Assembly: GCF_043641925.1 (NCBI RefSeq)
Contig: NZ_JBHZRU010000004.1
Location: forward strand, 1 to 64,000
Length of the DNA: 64,000 bases
Source of the DNA: Paenisporosarcina quisquiliarum_A
GTDB lineage: Bacteria > Bacillota > Bacilli > Bacillales_A > Planococcaceae
Direction of reading: 5' to 3'
Positions 53,892 through 62,107 of the stretch are shown piece by piece; positions within the stretch are counted from its first letter, which is position 1, and each line of letters opens with the position of its first letter. A program made the position numbers and the translations under genes. The notes below the pieces were generated by a model, which did not search any database, was not told the origin of the DNA, and was given only the letters and a program-made list of their open reading frames with translations.

Positions 53892-54338
53892 TCACAATAA
53901 TGGTGTACAGCAAACACTTGATTTGGACATCGCGTTATTTAATAACTTAATGGATCGTAATACTGTTTCTTGTTCGAATTCATTCATATGTGAAAAGATT
54001 TCGCCTAAATAGTTGTTCATAGAAGCTTCTATAGTAGAAGCCATAAACTTTCCTTGCGTTGTTAAGGCTAACACATAATAACGCTTATCATTTAAAGAAG
54101 GTGATTTTGTCACAAGTTCCATTTTAATTAGTGTTTGAATTTGTCTGCTAAACGTTGTAACGTCAATAGCAAGTGTTTCGGCAATTTGTTGCATCGTAGG
54201 TTCGTGTTGTTTGTCAATTTCATATATTATATGACTATGAACTGTGGAGATATCGATTGCGCCAACCGAACAACAGTTTTTATTCAAAAGACCAAAGCGA
54301 CGTGTAAGCACTTGAAATAATTCACGTTTGTTATCCAT
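53892..54338 (-). CDS. MarR-family regulator with two Cys pairs
   Basis: 148 residues. Winged helix at about 48-95 (PTMQQIAETLAIDVTTFSRQIQTL). Vicinal cysteines Cys22-Cys23 and Cys143-Cys144 lie in the N- and C-terminal dimerisation helices, well placed for a thiol or metal(loid) sensor. It heads the operon with the flavoprotein. A dyad over its own -35 box suggests autorepression. Confidence 0.8.
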   Translation of the reverse strand: MDNKRELFQVLTRRFGLLNKNCCSVGAIDISTVHSHIIYEIDKQHEPTMQQIAETLAIDVTTFSRQIQTLIKMELVTKSPSLNDKRYYVLALTTQGKFMASTIEASMNNYLGEIFSHMNEFEQETVLRSIKLLNNAMSKSSVCCTPLL

Positions 54339-54357
54339 GGTTCACCTCTTACTAATA

Positions 54358-54386
54358 GTTATACGCTAATCGTTTGCATAATGCAA
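54358..54386 (-). promoter_or_regulatory. Promoter and dyad operator of the MarR operon
   Basis: On the minus strand TTGCAT (54386-54381), 17-base spacer, TATAAC (54363-54358). The -35 is one arm of a perfect dyad TTGCAT-T-ATGCAA (54374-54386). Confidence 0.65.
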
Positions 54387-54476
54387 CTATATTTCCAATA
54401 AAATTTTTTATTATGATTTCTCGAAATTCTTACATACCGTTTAACACTAAAAAAACTAAGAAAAGAGATGAAAAAT

Positions 54477-54974
54477 ATGACAGCGAATATTAGATCCATG
54501 ACTCCTTCAGACTGGCCATCAGTAAAAGAAATTTACGAAGAAGGGATTCGTTCGAAAAACGCAACGTTTGAAACACAAGCTCCTTCATATGAAAAGTGGA
54601 TGGAAACATCTCATCCAAACTGTCATTTGGTTATTGAAACAGATGGGGAAGTCGTCGCTTTTGCTAAAGTGCTCTACACTTCCGCGCGTCCCGTATATGC
54701 TGGTGTAGGTGAAGTTAGCATCTATGTGCATCCAAAAGCGAAGGGCAAAGGGATCGGTAAAAAACTATTAATTGAATTGATTCGCGTTTCAGAGAAAGAG
54801 GGATTTTGGACATTAAAAGCTGTTATCTTCCCAGAGAATGAAGCCAGTATACAATTACACAAATCCTGTGGTTTTCGTTTAGTAGGGATACACGAGCGGA
54901 TGGGCAAAATGGATGGAGTGTGGAGAGATAACGTTCTTTTAGAAAAGCGAAGTGAGATTGTAGGAACGGTTTAA
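54477..54974 (+). CDS. GNAT acetyltransferase, phosphinothricin-type
   Basis: 165 residues. Typical of the Pat/Bar/YwnH branch: IRSMTPSDWPSVKEIYEEGI, VSIYVHPKAKGKGIGKKLL and KMDGVWRDNVLLEK. Enzymes of this branch acetylate phosphinothricin, methionine sulfone or, as ArsN1, arsinothricin. The substrate here is unknown. It is divergent from the Cys-pair MarR gene, sharing its promoter region. ATG 54477 is preferred over 54468, which is too close to AAGAG. Confidence 0.78.
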   Translation: MTANIRSMTPSDWPSVKEIYEEGIRSKNATFETQAPSYEKWMETSHPNCHLVIETDGEVVAFAKVLYTSARPVYAGVGEVSIYVHPKAKGKGIGKKLLIELIRVSEKEGFWTLKAVIFPENEASIQLHKSCGFRLVGIHERMGKMDGVWRDNVLLEKRSEIVGTV

Positions 54975-54997
54975 ATGCTGAGTGAAAACTGAAAAAG

Positions 54998-55026
54998 AAA
55001 AATCCCGTCTGTAAAACGGGATTTTA
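54998..55026. terminator. Bidirectional terminator
   Basis: AAAATCCCGT / ACGGGATTTT between the plus-strand GNAT and the minus-strand tautomerase; overlaps the latter's stop. Confidence 0.8.
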
Positions 55027-55227
55027 CTTCTCTTCTTTTCTTCGATTGGTTACGGATTTTCCGCCAATACCCCAATTATCAGTATCGACTTCATCTATAA
55101 CGACGACTGTTGTTTCTGGGTTTTTATTTAATACATCAACCAGCAATTGTGTCACGCCTTGAATTAACTGTTCCTTTTTTTCTGGAGTGACTTGTTCATT
55201 TGTGATTTTTATATTTACATAAGGCAA
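55024..55227 (-). CDS. 4-Oxalocrotonate tautomerase family protein
   Basis: 67 residues starting MPYVNIKITNEQVTPEKKEQ, so Pro1 is exposed after Met removal, the catalytic base of this fold. Length and GVTQLLVDVLNKNPETTVVVIDEV match small hexameric tautomerases. Physiological substrate unknown. Last gene of a minus-strand run with the VOC and MFS genes. Confidence 0.85.
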   Translation of the reverse strand: MPYVNIKITNEQVTPEKKEQLIQGVTQLLVDVLNKNPETTVVVIDEVDTDNWGIGGKSVTNRRKEEK

Positions 55228-55239
55228 TCTAATTCCTCC

Positions 55240-55611
55240 TTATTTTTCAACCCATTCTAAAAACTCTAATCGATTTCCAAAAGGGTCGTGAAGATAAAAA
55301 CGTTTGGCTCCTGGTAGTTTGTGATCGACTTGTATTTCAAGCCCTTTTTCTTGAAGGAACGAAGAAAACTCTTCAATCTGATTCACTTCAAAAGCAGGAT
55401 GGGCTTTTTTTGCAGGGACGAATGTGTTTTCAACACCAACATGAATATCAACGTGTCCGTTAGAAAACCAAACCCCACCATTTTTCTTTAATTCCTCCGG
55501 TTTTTCGACTTCTTCTAATGCCAAAATACCTTGAAAAAATTCTCGTGCTTGATCTTCACTTCCAACAGGTGCAGCAAGTTGAATATGATCAATTCGTTTG
55601 ATGTACGTCAT
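55240..55611 (-). CDS. VOC-family (glyoxalase-fold) protein
   Basis: About 123 residues: IKRIDHIQLAAPVGSEDQAR at the start and YLHDPFGNRLEFLEW at the end, the paired beta-alpha-beta-beta-beta modules with His/Glu metal ligands. Could be a glyoxalase, dioxygenase or resistance protein. ATG 55611 lies inside the end of the MFS gene, so translation is coupled; the TTG at 55623 is an alternative start. Confidence 0.8.
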   Translation of the reverse strand: MTYIKRIDHIQLAAPVGSEDQAREFFQGILALEEVEKPEELKKNGGVWFSNGHVDIHVGVENTFVPAKKAHPAFEVNQIEEFSSFLQEKGLEIQVDHKLPGAKRFYLHDPFGNRLEFLEWVEK

Positions 55612-56779
55612 GTTCTTGTTCAATCCTTTCCTGTTTAACTAAAGGCAATAAGAAAAACGCGCCAATCATAACAAAAGCAGATGCTCCTAATAATGCCCAT
55701 GTATAGCTTTCTGTTTCCGTGGTTAAAATTCCTGCAACAGATGGGCCAATCATTTGACCAAGCGCATAGATAGTGGTCATAATGGCGATGGTTTTAGCGC
55801 TATTAAGTGGGTTTTTATTCCGAGCAAAAGCAGTGGCTAATGTCGTAACACCCATAAATGTTGCACCAAATAATACGGCACTCAAATAAAAGCTGAGTGA
55901 AGAATCAGATAAGGCCGGTAAAGCGATTCCAATGGATTGAATGATTAAAAGTATCATGAGTGACAGCATATAGCCGAATCTATGACCAAAATACGCCCAA
56001 ACAACACACGACGGGATGGCAGCCAGTCCTACTAACACCCACACATTTGTTGCGTTGCCACTAAAAGCTGGAGTCTGATCAGCAATTGCAACGATGAATG
56101 TTCCTGTCACAATATAGCCGAGACCTTCTAAACCATATGAAGCGAGTAGCCAAGGTAGCCACTTAGGTGCTTTAAACGTTTTTACAGGAACCAACGTTTC
56201 TCCAGACGAATGTATAGTTTTGTCTTCTGTTACTGTTGAAAATACGATAATTGCAAGAACACTAGCGACTAAGGCTAGTCCAATCCAGGCACCTTCATAA
56301 TTGAATGTTTCAATTAGTATGGGTACAAGTAAACCAGAAACAAAAATACCAAGACCAACCCCGCCATACATGACGCCGACCCATCCGAGTTTCCGTTGTT
56401 TTGCTAACTGATCTAGAATAAGACTAGATGCCAAAACAAATACGAAAGCGCTCATAATGCCAGATAAAAATCGCCAAATCATCCATGAGGTATGGCTATA
56501 TGTAAGACCCATTAATAAGGTCAATAAAATACTGATGATGATGCTAAATCGTAAATATATAGCTCGATTCCGTTTTAAAGGAACTATAGAGGCAATAATG
56601 GCGCCAATTAAATAGCCCGCATAATTACTTGAAGCTAAGAATCCTGCAAATTGCGTCGTGAAACCAGCTTCTTTTTGCATATAGGGTAATATCGGTGTGT
56701 AAGCAAAACGACCAATGCTCATGGCAATAAAAAGAGCAAAAACGCCGCCAATAACAAGTGTATAGGGATTTTTTGACAC
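55589..56779 (-). CDS. YbfB/YjiJ-family MFS transporter
   Basis: 396 residues, 12 helices. MSIGRFAYTPILPYMQKEAG and ASSNYAGYLIGAIIAS at the start are characteristic of the YbfB/YjiJ group of unassigned sugar- or drug-like transporters. Shares an operon with the VOC and tautomerase genes; 23 bases overlap with the VOC start. GAGGAGGAACG site upstream. Confidence 0.82.
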   Translation of the reverse strand: MSKNPYTLVIGGVFALFIAMSIGRFAYTPILPYMQKEAGFTTQFAGFLASSNYAGYLIGAIIASIVPLKRNRAIYLRFSIIISILLTLLMGLTYSHTSWMIWRFLSGIMSAFVFVLASSLILDQLAKQRKLGWVGVMYGGVGLGIFVSGLLVPILIETFNYEGAWIGLALVASVLAIIVFSTVTEDKTIHSSGETLVPVKTFKAPKWLPWLLASYGLEGLGYIVTGTFIVAIADQTPAFSGNATNVWVLVGLAAIPSCVVWAYFGHRFGYMLSLMILLIIQSIGIALPALSDSSLSFYLSAVLFGATFMGVTTLATAFARNKNPLNSAKTIAIMTTIYALGQMIGPSVAGILTTETESYTWALLGASAFVMIGAFFLLPLVKQERIEQEHDVHQTN

Positions 56780-56904
56780 AAGCGTTCCTCCTCAAGTTCC
56801 TCTATTCATCATACATCTTTAAGCAGAATTTTGAAAAGAAGGTTTGATTTCTTCGATAAAGGAAATAGATAGGGAAAGCGAAAAGAACCTGGAGGAACAA
56901 AATA

Positions 56905-57420
56905 ATGAGACAAAAACAATTAAACAAACTAAAAGAACAATTAACAAAAGAACTTGAAGATGTGAAAGGTCGTTTACATACTGACAAGCATTTAGAAACG
57001 ACGGAGTTATCGAATTACGACAACCATCCGGCCGATAATGCAACTGATTTAACGGATCAAAACACAGAAATGGCAATTGAACAACATAAAGTCGATGAAA
57101 TTGAACAACTTGAATCGGCATTAAAAGCTATGGAAGAAGGCACTTATGGTAAATGTGAAGTATGTGGTGAGGAGATTCCAATCGAACGTTTAGAAGCACT
57201 TCCAATGGCACGTACTTGTATCGAACACGCAAATCATGACTTCGATACAGACAGTCGCCCATCTGAAGAAGCGATTCTCGGTTCGTCGACTGAACACCCA
57301 GTAAAAGATGAGGGTGGTGTCCGTGATTATGAGGACAGCTTTGAAGACGTAGAAAAATTCGGATCATCAGACACTCCGCAAGACGTTGATAAAGATAATC
57401 AAAAAGATTTGTACAAATAA
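56905..57420 (+). CDS. DksA/TraR-type zinc-finger protein, YteA family
   Basis: 171 residues. A coiled-coil N-terminal half (1-80) followed by a zinc finger with Cys84, Cys87, Cys105 and, in place of a fourth Cys, His108 (CIEH). The C-terminal acidic tail contains DYEDSFEDVEKFGSSD. Matches the YteA/YocK group of Bacillus, some of which are sporulation or stress proteins that may bind RNA polymerase. GGAGG precedes ATG. Confidence 0.85.
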   Translation: MRQKQLNKLKEQLTKELEDVKGRLHTDKHLETTELSNYDNHPADNATDLTDQNTEMAIEQHKVDEIEQLESALKAMEEGTYGKCEVCGEEIPIERLEALPMARTCIEHANHDFDTDSRPSEEAILGSSTEHPVKDEGGVRDYEDSFEDVEKFGSSDTPQDVDKDNQKDLYK

Positions 57421-57425
57421 TGCAG

Positions 57426-57461
57426 AAAAGCGAGGACCAAATTAGGTCTTCGCTTTTTTTT
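57426..57461 (+). terminator. YteA-type gene terminator
   Basis: AAAAGCGAGGACC / GGTCTTCGCTTTT with eight T. Confidence 0.9.
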
Positions 57462-57563
57462 GAATTTTTTTTTGAATACATGTAACGTTTTATTGGAGAA
57501 ATACGTCTCACTATGAAGTGAGCATAGTGAGAACCGCCAAATAGAAAGACTGGACGTGGATAT

Positions 57564-57953
57564 ATGAGAAAAAGAAGTGGGGCAATTATAGAACTAGATG
57601 GAAAGATTGCCTTAATAAAGAGGGTTAGAAATAACCATGAATATTATGTTATTCCAGGTGGGGGAATTGAAGAAGGAGAAACGCCAGAAGACGCAGCTAT
57701 TCGTGAAGTAAAAGAAGAGCTAGGAATTGATATCGAAATTGAAAAGCTCCTAACAACTCTAACATTTAATAATAAACTTCAGTATTATTTTCGTGCAAAT
57801 TACATAAAAGGTGAGTTCGGTACAGGCGATGGAGAAGAATTTTTACAAACAAACATAGATAGAGGAACCTATACGCCGATATTGGTAGAAAAGGATAATT
57901 TAAGACTATACGATATACGCCCTTTAGAAATATTAGACATTATTTATGACTAA
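57564..57953 (+). CDS. NUDIX hydrolase
   Basis: 129 residues. A complete Nudix box (about 33-55): GGGIEEGETPEDAAIREVKEELGI, here shown only to its key residues Gly, Glu, Arg-Glu and Glu-Glu-Leu-Gly. Hydrolyses a nucleoside diphosphate linked to another moiety; substrate unknown. No clear strong ribosome site is seen; the start ATG is 57564. Confidence 0.85.
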   Translation: MRKRSGAIIELDGKIALIKRVRNNHEYYVIPGGGIEEGETPEDAAIREVKEELGIDIEIEKLLTTLTFNNKLQYYFRANYIKGEFGTGDGEEFLQTNIDRGTYTPILVEKDNLRLYDIRPLEILDIIYD

Positions 57954-58131
57954 AGGCTAAAAATCATTAAATAAATATTTCCAAAATGGTACTTATCGGT
58001 TACAATAGCATTAATTATATTAAATTAATTGAATTTTCTCATTTTAGTTATTTCAATATATCTACTATAATGTCCATGGAATTTTTCTACTCTACTTTAT
58101 TAGGGAATTGGTTAGAGATCGGAGATGTCTA

Positions 58132-59205
58132 ATGAATCAACTGGTTGAAAAGAACACGTCAAATGATATGTTGCAAAATGATTTGTTGTATGCCCGAATA
58201 ATTGAGTATTCCGTTGAAACTGTCATCATTCACTCAGATTATAAAATACTATATATTAATCAATCAGGAGCGAATCTTCTGAAAGGAAATAAAGAGGATT
58301 TAATTGGGATGAATGTATTGTCGGTCTTTCGAGAAGAGAGCAAAGAAAAGATCAAACATCGCATTGCAAATGGAATGCTAGATCAAAGTCCTTCAGATTT
58401 AGTTGAGGAAACCATTTTCTGTTCTGATGGAACCTCAGTGGAAATTGAATTGTATTGTCATCCCATTCAATTTGGTGGTCGAAAATGCATTCAAACTGTC
58501 CTACGTGACATTTCTACGCGTAAAGAAGCTGAAAGACTTTTAAATGACCGAGAAAAATTAGTTTCCATTGGTCAAATTGCAGCTGGAATAGCGCATGAAG
58601 TACGTAATCCACTTACTGCTGTTAAAGGGTTTTTGCAATTGTTAAAAGAAAGTAGCTCTCATCCTTATTTAACGACAATGGAAATCGAGCTTGAAAAGGC
58701 AATTGACACCTTGCAGAATTTGCTTCAAGTTTCAAAGCCAGACTTATATGCAGAACCTATTACGAGAATCAATTTATGTAAAGAATTAACATCATTGATG
58801 TTTTTATTTCAAGATAAGTTATATAACATTGAAGTTGAATTGGATTTGAGAGATTCAGATCAGTGTATTTATGGAAAGAGGAATCTGTTTTTAAAAGCAT
58901 TTTTTAATTTAATCAAAAATGCATTAGAAGCAATGCCTTCTGAAGGAAAGATTAGAATCGAACATTTTTATAAAGATAACTCTGTCTATGTGAAAATTAT
59001 TGATACTGGCATAGGCGTTCATAAAGATAAGCTCAAGTTATTAGGAACACCATTTTATTCAAGTAAGTCTGATGGGACTGGGTTAGGTTTAACACAAGTG
59101 TTTACCACGATTAATGACCATGGTGGTCATATTCAAGTGCAGAGTGAATTAGGAATAGGGACCACATTTAATGTTCAACTGCCGATTCAAGCGGACACAG
59201 TTTGA
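58132..59205 (+). CDS. PAS-domain sensor histidine kinase
   Basis: 357 residues, soluble. PAS domain (about 20-130), HisKA box AGIAHEVRNPLTAVKGFLQL with phosphorylated His155, then N box FFNLIKNALEAM, G1 DTGIGV and G2 GTGLGLTQV. No response regulator is adjacent, and the layout resembles sporulation phosphorelay kinases (KinA/KinE group) that feed Spo0F. This assignment is inferred. GGAGA precedes ATG 58132. Confidence 0.85.
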   Translation: MNQLVEKNTSNDMLQNDLLYARIIEYSVETVIIHSDYKILYINQSGANLLKGNKEDLIGMNVLSVFREESKEKIKHRIANGMLDQSPSDLVEETIFCSDGTSVEIELYCHPIQFGGRKCIQTVLRDISTRKEAERLLNDREKLVSIGQIAAGIAHEVRNPLTAVKGFLQLLKESSSHPYLTTMEIELEKAIDTLQNLLQVSKPDLYAEPITRINLCKELTSLMFLFQDKLYNIEVELDLRDSDQCIYGKRNLFLKAFFNLIKNALEAMPSEGKIRIEHFYKDNSVYVKIIDTGIGVHKDKLKLLGTPFYSSKSDGTGLGLTQVFTTINDHGGHIQVQSELGIGTTFNVQLPIQADTV

Positions 59206-59219
59206 ATGAGTTAGTAGAT

Positions 59220-59268
59220 AAAGAGGTGTTCTAAAAGTCTTTTGATGACTTTTAGAACACCTCTTTAT
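59220..59268 (+). terminator. Histidine kinase terminator
   Basis: AAAGAGGTGTTCTAAAAGTC / GACTTTTAGAACACCTCTTT, 20-bp arms. Confidence 0.93.
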
Positions 59269-59325
59269 TATGTCTAAAAAGACGTGGATGGATTTGAAGC
59301 TTTGAATAATACAGGGGATTGATAG

Positions 59326-59775
59326 TCATGAATCAATGAGAATATCTGCTTGCAAATCAATTTCAACATTACCGTTTAGAGCTCTACTAATCATGCAGGA
59401 AGATTCAGCCTTTTCAGCAAGTCGTTGTGCCAGTGATAAATCTTTAATGGATGCATCAGAATTTAAAACAATTTTTGGACGATGAATTATTTTTTTATAG
59501 GTAATTACCCCATTTGTGACATCCACAATTCCTTCAGAATCCATAGATAAACTTACTTTAGGAAGTTTGCTTCTCTCCATCATGGCAGCTAGTGTAATAA
59601 TATAACAGGTAGCCGCTGCTCCAAGAAGCATTTCATCTGGGTTCGTACCTATCCCAGGTCCATCCATTTCAGGAGGAATTGAAACCTTTGTTTGTAAGTT
59701 TTTAGTTTCGATGGTTCCGACATCATTGCGTAGACCAGGCCAATCTGCTTTTAAATAAAAACTATGTAATGCCAT
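59326..59775 (-). CDS. OsmC-family peroxiredoxin
   Basis: 149 residues. The two redox cysteines of the OsmC/Ohr fold are Cys57 (AATCYIITLAAM) and Cys127 (SSCMISRAL). The N-terminus ALHSFYLKADWPGLRND is typical of the SACOL1771-like Gram-positive subgroup. Likely reduces organic hydroperoxides. Monocistronic, AGAGGTGG before ATG. Confidence 0.88.
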   Translation of the reverse strand: MALHSFYLKADWPGLRNDVGTIETKNLQTKVSIPPEMDGPGIGTNPDEMLLGAAATCYIITLAAMMERSKLPKVSLSMDSEGIVDVTNGVITYKKIIHRPKIVLNSDASIKDLSLAQRLAEKAESSCMISRALNGNVEIDLQADILIDS

Positions 59776-59952
59776 ACTAGGCCACCTCTTTTCTAAATTA
59801 GTGTAAATGATTTGCGCAAAAAATAGCAGAATAATGATTTTAAATTGCGACGATGAAAGATTTATTATGCTCAGGAAGGCTTTAATTTAAGAGAATCTGA
59901 AATTAATGGTACACTCTTAATACACACTTTATTGATTCAAGGGGATGGAGAC

Positions 59953-60807
59953 ATGGATGAGCGATTATTAGCCATAAAAGGGAAAACGTATAAGAACTTT
60001 GACGAAGCTGCTCAGAGTATTTTACATGTCATGAGTAATATCATTGATATGAATACCCTGTTTATTGCTAGAAATGATACGAAAACGAATAGAATTATAA
60101 AAGCGGTTAATGTAAATGAAACCCTAATCAATGAAGGTGACGAACTTCCCTTTAATGATACTTATTGTAAGTTGAGTGTCGACCAGGGGAAAGAGGTTTT
60201 ATTGATTGAAGATATCACGCAAAATCCAAAATCTCTGCAACTAGCTGTGACGGAGAATTTAGGGAGCGGTTCATTTATCGGCATTCCAATCTATTATGAA
60301 AATGGAGAAAATTACGGGACGATTTGTGGACTCGATACTAAAACGATGGAATTCACAGATAAGCAAATAGCAGTTTTTGAAACGATGGCTTCGATCCTAA
60401 CTTATGTACTGGAATTAGATCGAGCGAATCAGCATATTCAGACACTATCAGCACCACTTGTCCCTGTTACGAAAGGCGTTGCGATTTTACCAATAATCGG
60501 TGAAATCACTGCTCAACGAGCAGAAAACATTATCCATACTGCATTACATAAAAGTCAACAATACGATTTGGACTACTTAATCGTCGATTTATCTGCCGTT
60601 ACCCAAATTAATCAAACCGTAAGTGGTGCCTTATTAAAACTAGTAAATATTTTAGGAATCATTGGTGTGAAGCCGATTGTCACTGGTTTTCAACCGAGTA
60701 TGGCCATGAATGCTATACAAGTGCATGCCGATTTGAAAGATATCATGATTGAGTCAACTCTAGAAAGAGCCTTACAAAGAATTGGGTTTATCCTAGAAAG
60801 AGAATAG
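59953..60807 (+). CDS. GAF-STAS protein, RsbR-like
   Basis: 284 residues. A GAF sensor domain (about 10-150, with GSGSFIGIPIYYENGENYGTICGLD) linked to a STAS domain (about 165-280). The first RsbR-type phospho-site region reads INQTVSGALLK, keeping a Thr; the second reads GFQPSMAMNAIQ, with no Ser or Thr at the usual place. It may be a stressosome or SigB-pathway input, but no rsb gene is adjacent. AGGGG precedes ATG 59953. Confidence 0.8.
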   Translation: MDERLLAIKGKTYKNFDEAAQSILHVMSNIIDMNTLFIARNDTKTNRIIKAVNVNETLINEGDELPFNDTYCKLSVDQGKEVLLIEDITQNPKSLQLAVTENLGSGSFIGIPIYYENGENYGTICGLDTKTMEFTDKQIAVFETMASILTYVLELDRANQHIQTLSAPLVPVTKGVAILPIIGEITAQRAENIIHTALHKSQQYDLDYLIVDLSAVTQINQTVSGALLKLVNILGIIGVKPIVTGFQPSMAMNAIQVHADLKDIMIESTLERALQRIGFILERE

Positions 60808-60817
60808 AAGAACTTGA

Positions 60818-60849
60818 GACCGCTGTCCAAATGGATTGGCGGTTTTTTA
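60818..60849 (+). terminator. GAF-STAS gene terminator
   Basis: ACCGC-TCCA / TGGA-GCGGT stem with TTTTTT. Confidence 0.78.
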
Positions 60850-60893
60850 TATTGTCCCAGCCTCTCTTTGTGAGTTTCGATGTCGAATTACAC

Positions 60894-60998
60894 CTCAGTT
60901 AGAATAATTGCAATCTTGGTTAGAATTATCGAGGTTTCAGTTAGAATTTTGACGATCTCAGTTAGAAAAACAGCCATCTCAGTTGTAATTGTAAATGG
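60894..60998 (-). repeat. 21-bp degenerate tandem array C (5 units)
   Basis: Five consecutive 21-base units at 60894, 60915, 60936, 60957 and 60978, built on CTCAGTTAGAATT. On the minus strand each unit carries ATTCTAACTGAG, and translation gives seven-residue repeats ending ILTE. Unit 5, on the minus strand, has AATTACAAC exactly as in array A. Confidence 0.85.
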
Positions 60999-61013
60999 CT
61001 TACGCCAACAGGA

Positions 61014-61095
61014 AAGGCTGCCGAAGCGAAGCGGGCAGCACCAATCCATGTTTTAAGATCTTAATTGCCCCGCCGCTAGCGCTTGGCGGGTGTTA
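61014..61095 (+). other. GC-rich double hairpin
   Basis: Two hairpins, GCTGCC/GGGCAGC (about 61017-61039) and CCCGCC/GGCGGG (about 61070-61091), in otherwise AT-rich DNA just after array C. No T-run follows, so it is not a normal terminator. Role unknown. Confidence 0.45.
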
Positions 61096-61196
61096 CTGTT
61101 TTGGTGAATCGTCGTTTAGAGTGGATTTTGAAATCACTACATAAATGGGGAAAGGTTATACTATAAGCATGATCAGATAATATGGAGGGGTTCAAG

Positions 61197-61997
61197 ATGT
61201 TAAGCACGTATAGCTGGGTTGGGAGCTGGGTGGATTATGTGGATGAAAAAAAGACAATTCAAATCGAGCATCTTATAGCAGGACATTTTGGGGGATGTTC
61301 AACGGCAGGTCAATACAAAAATGAAGATGGATGTTTGGTTTTCTTAAATACGCAAGAAGACTGGGAGTTTACTATTTTACTAGATGCACATAATACGGCA
61401 GAAAGTGCTGAACTTGTGGTAGCCACATTTTTAGACGAAGAGAAAAGAATTCGTGAAATTATGTCAAAGTCTTTATCTGTAGCCTTTCAAGAAATTGAAG
61501 ATCTTGTGCTCAATATTTTAAATAAAAAAGAATTCAAAAAAGACTGTGCTGCCTTGACTGGTGAAACTGCGGCGCTGTTTGTCGGTCGAAAAGGAAAGTA
61601 TGCGTGGTGGTTATCGGTTGGGGATTGTCTATTGTACGTCTTACATCCAGAACTAAATGCGCTAGGTGAAGTTCAACTGAACCAACGAAGTTTCTATGAA
61701 TGGATAGGGCAAGTAAATACATTTGATTTGCCAGTTCCTTCTTATAGTAGAGGGATTAAAGAATTGAGAACGGGGGTTAATCACATTCTCTTGACCACGG
61801 ACGGTTTAATTGAGTGTCCGAATGAACCGTTTAACAATCCAACTGCAATCTTTCAAGAATTCAAAGGATGCTCGATTGAAGAGGGCGTGCAACAGTTGTT
61901 GATTGAAATTGAAAATAACCATGTACGAGATAGCACGACGATTCTATCATGGCAGATACATATTTCAGAAACAGCAACTAAGCCTAGTAATGCGTAA
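61197..61997 (+). CDS. PP2C-like phosphatase-fold protein
   Basis: 266 residues. Order and spacing fit a PP2C fold: FTILLDAHNTAES, FVGRKGKYAWWLSVGDCLLYVL and HILLTTDGLIECPNEP. The first metal motif, normally DGxGG, reads DAHN, so metal binding and activity may differ or be lost. GGAGGGG supports ATG 61197. It could counter Ser/Thr phosphorylation in a stress pathway such as that of the GAF-STAS neighbour; this is inference. Confidence 0.72.
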   Translation: MLSTYSWVGSWVDYVDEKKTIQIEHLIAGHFGGCSTAGQYKNEDGCLVFLNTQEDWEFTILLDAHNTAESAELVVATFLDEEKRIREIMSKSLSVAFQEIEDLVLNILNKKEFKKDCAALTGETAALFVGRKGKYAWWLSVGDCLLYVLHPELNALGEVQLNQRSFYEWIGQVNTFDLPVPSYSRGIKELRTGVNHILLTTDGLIECPNEPFNNPTAIFQEFKGCSIEEGVQQLLIEIENNHVRDSTTILSWQIHISETATKPSNA

Positions 61998-62107
61998 GCC
62001 CTTACTTAGAAGAAGTAAATGGGTATTTATGTATATATTACATATATAACAGAATGTCGAATCCTGTCATGTAATTGATAACTCCTACACATGACCTTGC
62101 AATCGTT

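Noticed and set aside
52503..54338. Classic ars operon
   Set aside because: Cysteine pairs are suggestive, but arsR, arsB, arsC and arsM are all absent.
56860..56900. SigB-type promoter before the YteA-type gene
   Set aside because: GTTTGA and GGAAAT at 13 bases match the consensus too weakly to list.
38424..60998. 21-bp arrays considered as CRISPR
   Set aside because: No alternation of constant repeat and unique spacer of 30 or so bases; units are contiguous and drift throughout; no cas genes.
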